Source: JAAZMF01 sp036786445 (GTDB lineage: Bacteria > Bacillota > Limnochordia > DTU087). From it: 25,046 nt of DNA. The notes under the pieces are model-generated. The model was given only the letters and a program-made list of their open reading frames with translations. It searched no databases and was not told the DNA's origin. The position numbers and the translations under genes are program-made. The stretch covers positions 1 to 25,046 of the forward strand of contig DAIQRD010000025.1 in the NCBI GenBank assembly GCA_036786445.1, in the 5' to 3' direction. Shown in pieces: positions 22,909-25,046 of this stretch (its first letter is position 1; every line of letters begins with the position of its first letter).

Positions 22909-23214
22909 ATGGCAGAAATCAACGACAAGCTACTGGGGACCCTGATTAAGAGGCTCGATGGGTTAAGTGCTAGCCTGGAGAAGGCCAGTATTGCCGAATA
23001 TGTGGAACTCTTTCGGCAACCCCGCCGTCTCTTATATTTGAATTTCCTAGCCGGTATAATTCGGGGATTTGGTATAGCGGTGGGCTTCACCGCCGTGGGA
23101 GCTATTTTCCTATACCTGTTGGGCAAAGTGGCTGCATTGAACCTGCCGATAATCGGCCGTTTTTTAGCGGAGATCGCCCGGATAGTAGAAGTGGAGCTGC
23201 ATCGCCTGCCCTAA
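22909..23214 (+). CDS. small membrane protein, DUF5665-like
   Basis: This protein of about 101 residues has a charged N-terminus (MAEINDKLLGTLIKRLDGLS), the motif VELFRQPRRLLYLNFLAGIIRG and one long hydrophobic segment (about residues 48-72). A short C-terminal part, NLPIIGRFLAEIARIVEVEL, may be amphipathic. The layout and the RPRRLLxLNFxAG-type motif resemble the DUF5665 family of spore formers, whose function is unknown to me. The ATG at 22909 follows GGGAG (22894-22898); the frame stays open upstream to 22837, inside a region right after the ileS terminator, so a longer form is possible but less likely. Confidence 0.65.
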   Translation: MAEINDKLLGTLIKRLDGLSASLEKASIAEYVELFRQPRRLLYLNFLAGIIRGFGIAVGFTAVGAIFLYLLGKVAALNLPIIGRFLAEIARIVEVELHRLP

Positions 23215-23272
23215 AGGACAGGGATGGAGTTATGCTACATACAATAATCATCTTGTGTTAGGAGGAGTCACC

Positions 23273-23896
23273 GTGTGCAAGGGCTTCTTTGACGAGCTGC
23301 GGGAAGGTCTCGAGACAGAAAAAGAGCAGCTGCAGCAGATTATTGAATCCATAGATGAAGGCCTGTCACAAAGACTTACGGCTTCCGTAGGAGAATTATC
23401 CAGCTATGATCAGCATACAGCGGATCTAGGAGCGGAAACTTTTGAGCGAAGTAAGGACGTTGCTTTGCGAGAAAACAGCCGCCGCTTGTTGGCTGACGTG
23501 GAAGATGCTCTGGAGCTCATGGATTCCGGGGAGTATGGGATCTGCCAAGATTGCGGTCAGCCCATTGACGAAGGGCGCCTGCGGGCTATCCCTTCGGCCA
23601 CAAGATGTCTTGAGTGCAAGCAAGCCGAAGAGAGTGTAAGGGATAGATGGCATCGCCCTGTGGAAGAACTGGTAATCCCCTTCCAACTCACCCATCCGGA
23701 TACCGTGGGCTTTGATGCAGAAGATGCGTGGCAGGATGTAGCACGTTTTGGCACAGCCAATACGCCTCAGGATATCCCCGGTGCTGTGGGATATGATGAG
23801 GTGTATATCAACGCAGACGAGGATATCGGGATTGCGGAATCTATAGAAGCAGTGGAAAATGAAGACCCCGAAGTGGCAAAGGAGGAACAACCATAA
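23273..23896 (+). CDS. TraR/DksA-type zinc-finger protein, YteA family
   Basis: This 207-residue cytoplasmic protein has an N-terminal helical region (residues 1-85, rich in E, L and Q) and a four-cysteine DksA/TraR zinc finger: Cys91 and Cys94 in YGICQDCGQ, Cys112 and Cys115 in RCLECK. The C-terminal extension with EDAWQDVARFGTANTPQDIPG and YDEV matches the YteA-like sporulation/stress family of Bacillus rather than proteobacterial DksA. The acidic tip residues that define DksA action cannot be judged with confidence. The start is GTG after GGAGGAG (23261-23267). It precedes lspA, a common neighbour in Clostridia. Confidence 0.88.
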   Translation: MCKGFFDELREGLETEKEQLQQIIESIDEGLSQRLTASVGELSSYDQHTADLGAETFERSKDVALRENSRRLLADVEDALELMDSGEYGICQDCGQPIDEGRLRAIPSATRCLECKQAEESVRDRWHRPVEELVIPFQLTHPDTVGFDAEDAWQDVARFGTANTPQDIPGAVGYDEVYINADEDIGIAESIEAVENEDPEVAKEEQP

Positions 23897-23897
23897 C

Positions 23898-23926
23898 TTG
23901 CTTCGCTTGACAGGCTATGCTAATAT
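23898..23926 (+). promoter_or_regulatory. candidate extended -10 promoter of lspA
   Basis: TGCTAATAT (23918-23926) is an extended -10 (TGn plus TAATAT), with TTGCTT (23898-23903) 17 bases upstream as a partial -35. It would start transcription near 23933, just before the lspA ribosome binding site, and overlaps the stop of the upstream gene. Confidence 0.4.
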
Positions 23927-23965
23927 GGGCGCAGAATGTGGAATCAGGGGGAGGGTCATGGCGCC

Positions 23966-24409
23966 TTGGGTTTCGTTGCAGGTGGCATCTTCATAGTCAT
24001 ACTAGACCAGGTCTCCAAGTGGGTGGTAACGCAGTATCTACAGCCTGGGGAGTCAGTGGCTTTACCCGGTCATTTGATCTATTTGACATTGGTGCACAAT
24101 CCCGGGGCTGCCTTTGGCATTTTTGCCCATGCTACCCCCTTCTTAATTATGTTAACTTTGGGGGTATTGGCGGCGGTCTGGGTCCATCGAAGTAAAGTTG
24201 CCAGCCAGCCCATGCTGCTCAGATTGGGTCTAACCCTGGGGCTAGCGGGGGCAGTAGGCAATCTCATCGATCGAATCCGTTTGGGTTATGTCGTTGATTT
24301 CCTGGATGTTCGGATTTGGCCGGTTTTCAATGTGGCAGATATTGGGATAGTCTCCGGTGTATTCCTGCTTTTCTGGCTGCTCATGGGGGAAGGGAAAAAA
24401 GAGGTATGA
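23966..24409 (+). CDS. lspA: lipoprotein signal peptidase
   Basis: LspA cleaves the signal peptide of diacylglyceryl-modified prolipoproteins in the cytoplasmic membrane. The 147-residue product has four membrane segments, the N-terminal LDQVSKW motif (Asp14), HNPGAAFG, and the two catalytic aspartates in GNLIDRIRLGYVVDF and FNVADI. I chose the TTG at 23966 because GGGGGAGGG (23947-23955) lies 10 bases upstream and the distance to DQVSK then matches other LspA proteins. An in-frame ATG at 23936 would add ten polar residues and has no ribosome site. The gene is followed closely by an rluD-type gene, a common pairing. Confidence 0.93.
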   Translation: MGFVAGGIFIVILDQVSKWVVTQYLQPGESVALPGHLIYLTLVHNPGAAFGIFAHATPFLIMLTLGVLAAVWVHRSKVASQPMLLRLGLTLGLAGAVGNLIDRIRLGYVVDFLDVRIWPVFNVADIGIVSGVFLLFWLLMGEGKKEV

Positions 24410-24423
24410 TGGGGGTGAGATAG

Positions 24424-25046
24424 GTGGAGGAAGTGGGGCAGGAGTTGAGGTTTGTTATTCAGGATCATGAAGCAGGTATCCGCCTAGATCATTACCTTAC
24501 TCAGCAGGTAGAGGGATATTCTCGCTCACATCTACGGAAATTGATGGACCAAGGCCTAATAACGGTGGATGGCAGCTACCGCAAAGCCGGCTATCGGCTG
24601 AATGTCGGTGATGTCATCCATGTGGTGATTCCGCCGACAAGGAGCCTAGCGGTGGAACCTGAAGATATTGCCTTGGATATCATTTATGAGGACTCAGATA
24701 TTATCGTGATCAATAAGGCGCCAGGCATGGTGGTGCATCCGGCTGCCGGTAATCCCGGCGGCACCCTGGTCAATGCGCTGCTGGCCCATTGCCAAGATCT
24801 TTCCGGTATAGGTGGTATCCATAGGCCAGGCATAGTCCATCGCTTGGACAAGGATACCTCAGGGGTCATGGTGGCTGTAAAGAACGATACTGCCCATCGA
24901 TCTCTGGCGGTACAGATCAGGGATCGGACCGCCAAGAGATGGTACATAGCCCTAGTCCATGGCAATATCTTGGCAGATGAGGGGCTGATCTATGCCCCCA
25001 TCGCCCGACACCCAGTTCATCGGAAGCAGATGGCTGTGATCGAGAG
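24424..25046 (+). CDS. RluD-family 23S rRNA pseudouridine synthase (partial, 3' end outside window)
   Basis: The first 207 codons are present and the frame is open at the window edge. The N-terminus carries an S4 RNA-binding domain (IRLDHYLTQQVEGYSRSHLRKLM, then GLITVDG). The catalytic domain includes VINKAPGMVVHPAAGN and the family signature GIVHRLDKDTSGVMVAVK with the catalytic aspartate in RLDKDTSG. The start is GTG after GGGGGTGAG (24411-24419). Its position after lspA matches Bacillus ylyB. Members modify U1911/1915/1917-type positions in 23S rRNA, but the exact target of this protein is not readable. Confidence 0.93.
   Translation, partial: MEEVGQELRFVIQDHEAGIRLDHYLTQQVEGYSRSHLRKLMDQGLITVDGSYRKAGYRLNVGDVIHVVIPPTRSLAVEPEDIALDIIYEDSDIIVINKAPGMVVHPAAGNPGGTLVNALLAHCQDLSGIGGIHRPGIVHRLDKDTSGVMVAVKNDTAHRSLAVQIRDRTAKRWYIALVHGNILADEGLIYAPIARHPVHRKQMAVIE

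Noticed and set aside
23426..23890. 154-codon minus-strand frame opposite the YteA-like gene
   Set aside because: The plus-strand gene has a zinc finger and a good ribosome site; the antisense product has no features.
23907..23926. TTGACA with TAATAT as a standard sigma-A promoter before lspA
   Set aside because: The spacer would be only 8 bases; the extended -10 with TTGCTT at 17 bases is the better reading.
1..25046. CRISPR arrays, insertion sequences, tRNA or rRNA genes
   Set aside because: No regularly spaced repeats, transposase-like proteins, terminal repeats or tRNA/rRNA signatures were seen on either strand.

Overview
The window is a gene-dense stretch of a spore-forming Bacillota (Firmicutes) chromosome with moderate GC. 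Every gene I can support is on the + strand. The evidence for a spore former is a dipicolinate synthase pair (dpaA/dpaB) heading a lysine/diaminopimelate operon, a sporulation-type promoter in front of it, and a YteA-family regulator. Gene order resembles deep-branching clostridial or Limnochordia-like lineages, but I cannot fix the taxon by reading alone. TTG and GTG starts are very frequent.

Region 1 (1-7962) is the dipicolinate/diaminopimelate cluster: tail of dapB, dpaA, dpaB, asd, an aspartate kinase (dapG-like), dapA, RNase J, a TepA/ClpP-like protease and a YlzJ-like small protein. Asd, aspartokinase, DapA and DapB make dihydrodipicolinate and its reduced product; DpaAB diverts the pathway into dipicolinic acid for the spore core. 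A terminator-like hairpin closes the block near 8001-8029.

Region 2 (8088-14879) is a transport insert: a Na/Pi-cotransporter-family protein, the undecaprenyl-diphosphate phosphatase UppP, and a complete branched-chain amino acid ABC importer (livJ, livH, livM, livG, livF). livJ has a consensus sigma-A promoter. A 217-base gap rich in hairpins separates livJ from livHMGF, and a strong terminator follows livF.

Region 3 (14916-25046) is the division/envelope cluster known from many Firmicutes: an HlyD-like membrane protein, a YggS-type PLP protein, sepF, proC, yggT/ylmG, ylmH, divIVA, then a T-box-controlled ileS with its own promoter and terminator, a DUF5665-like membrane protein, a YteA/DksA-type zinc-finger protein, lspA and the start of an RluD-type pseudouridine synthase that runs off the end.

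No mobile element, CRISPR array, tRNA or rRNA was seen, and the protein families are largely well known. The features most worth checking are regulatory: the sigma-K-like promoter, the livJ-livH leader region, the T-box leader with an extra 5' hairpin, and the short leader ORF at uppP. Two protein-level points also stand out: the LivJ signal peptide lacks a lipobox, and the HlyD-like protein has no transporter partner.
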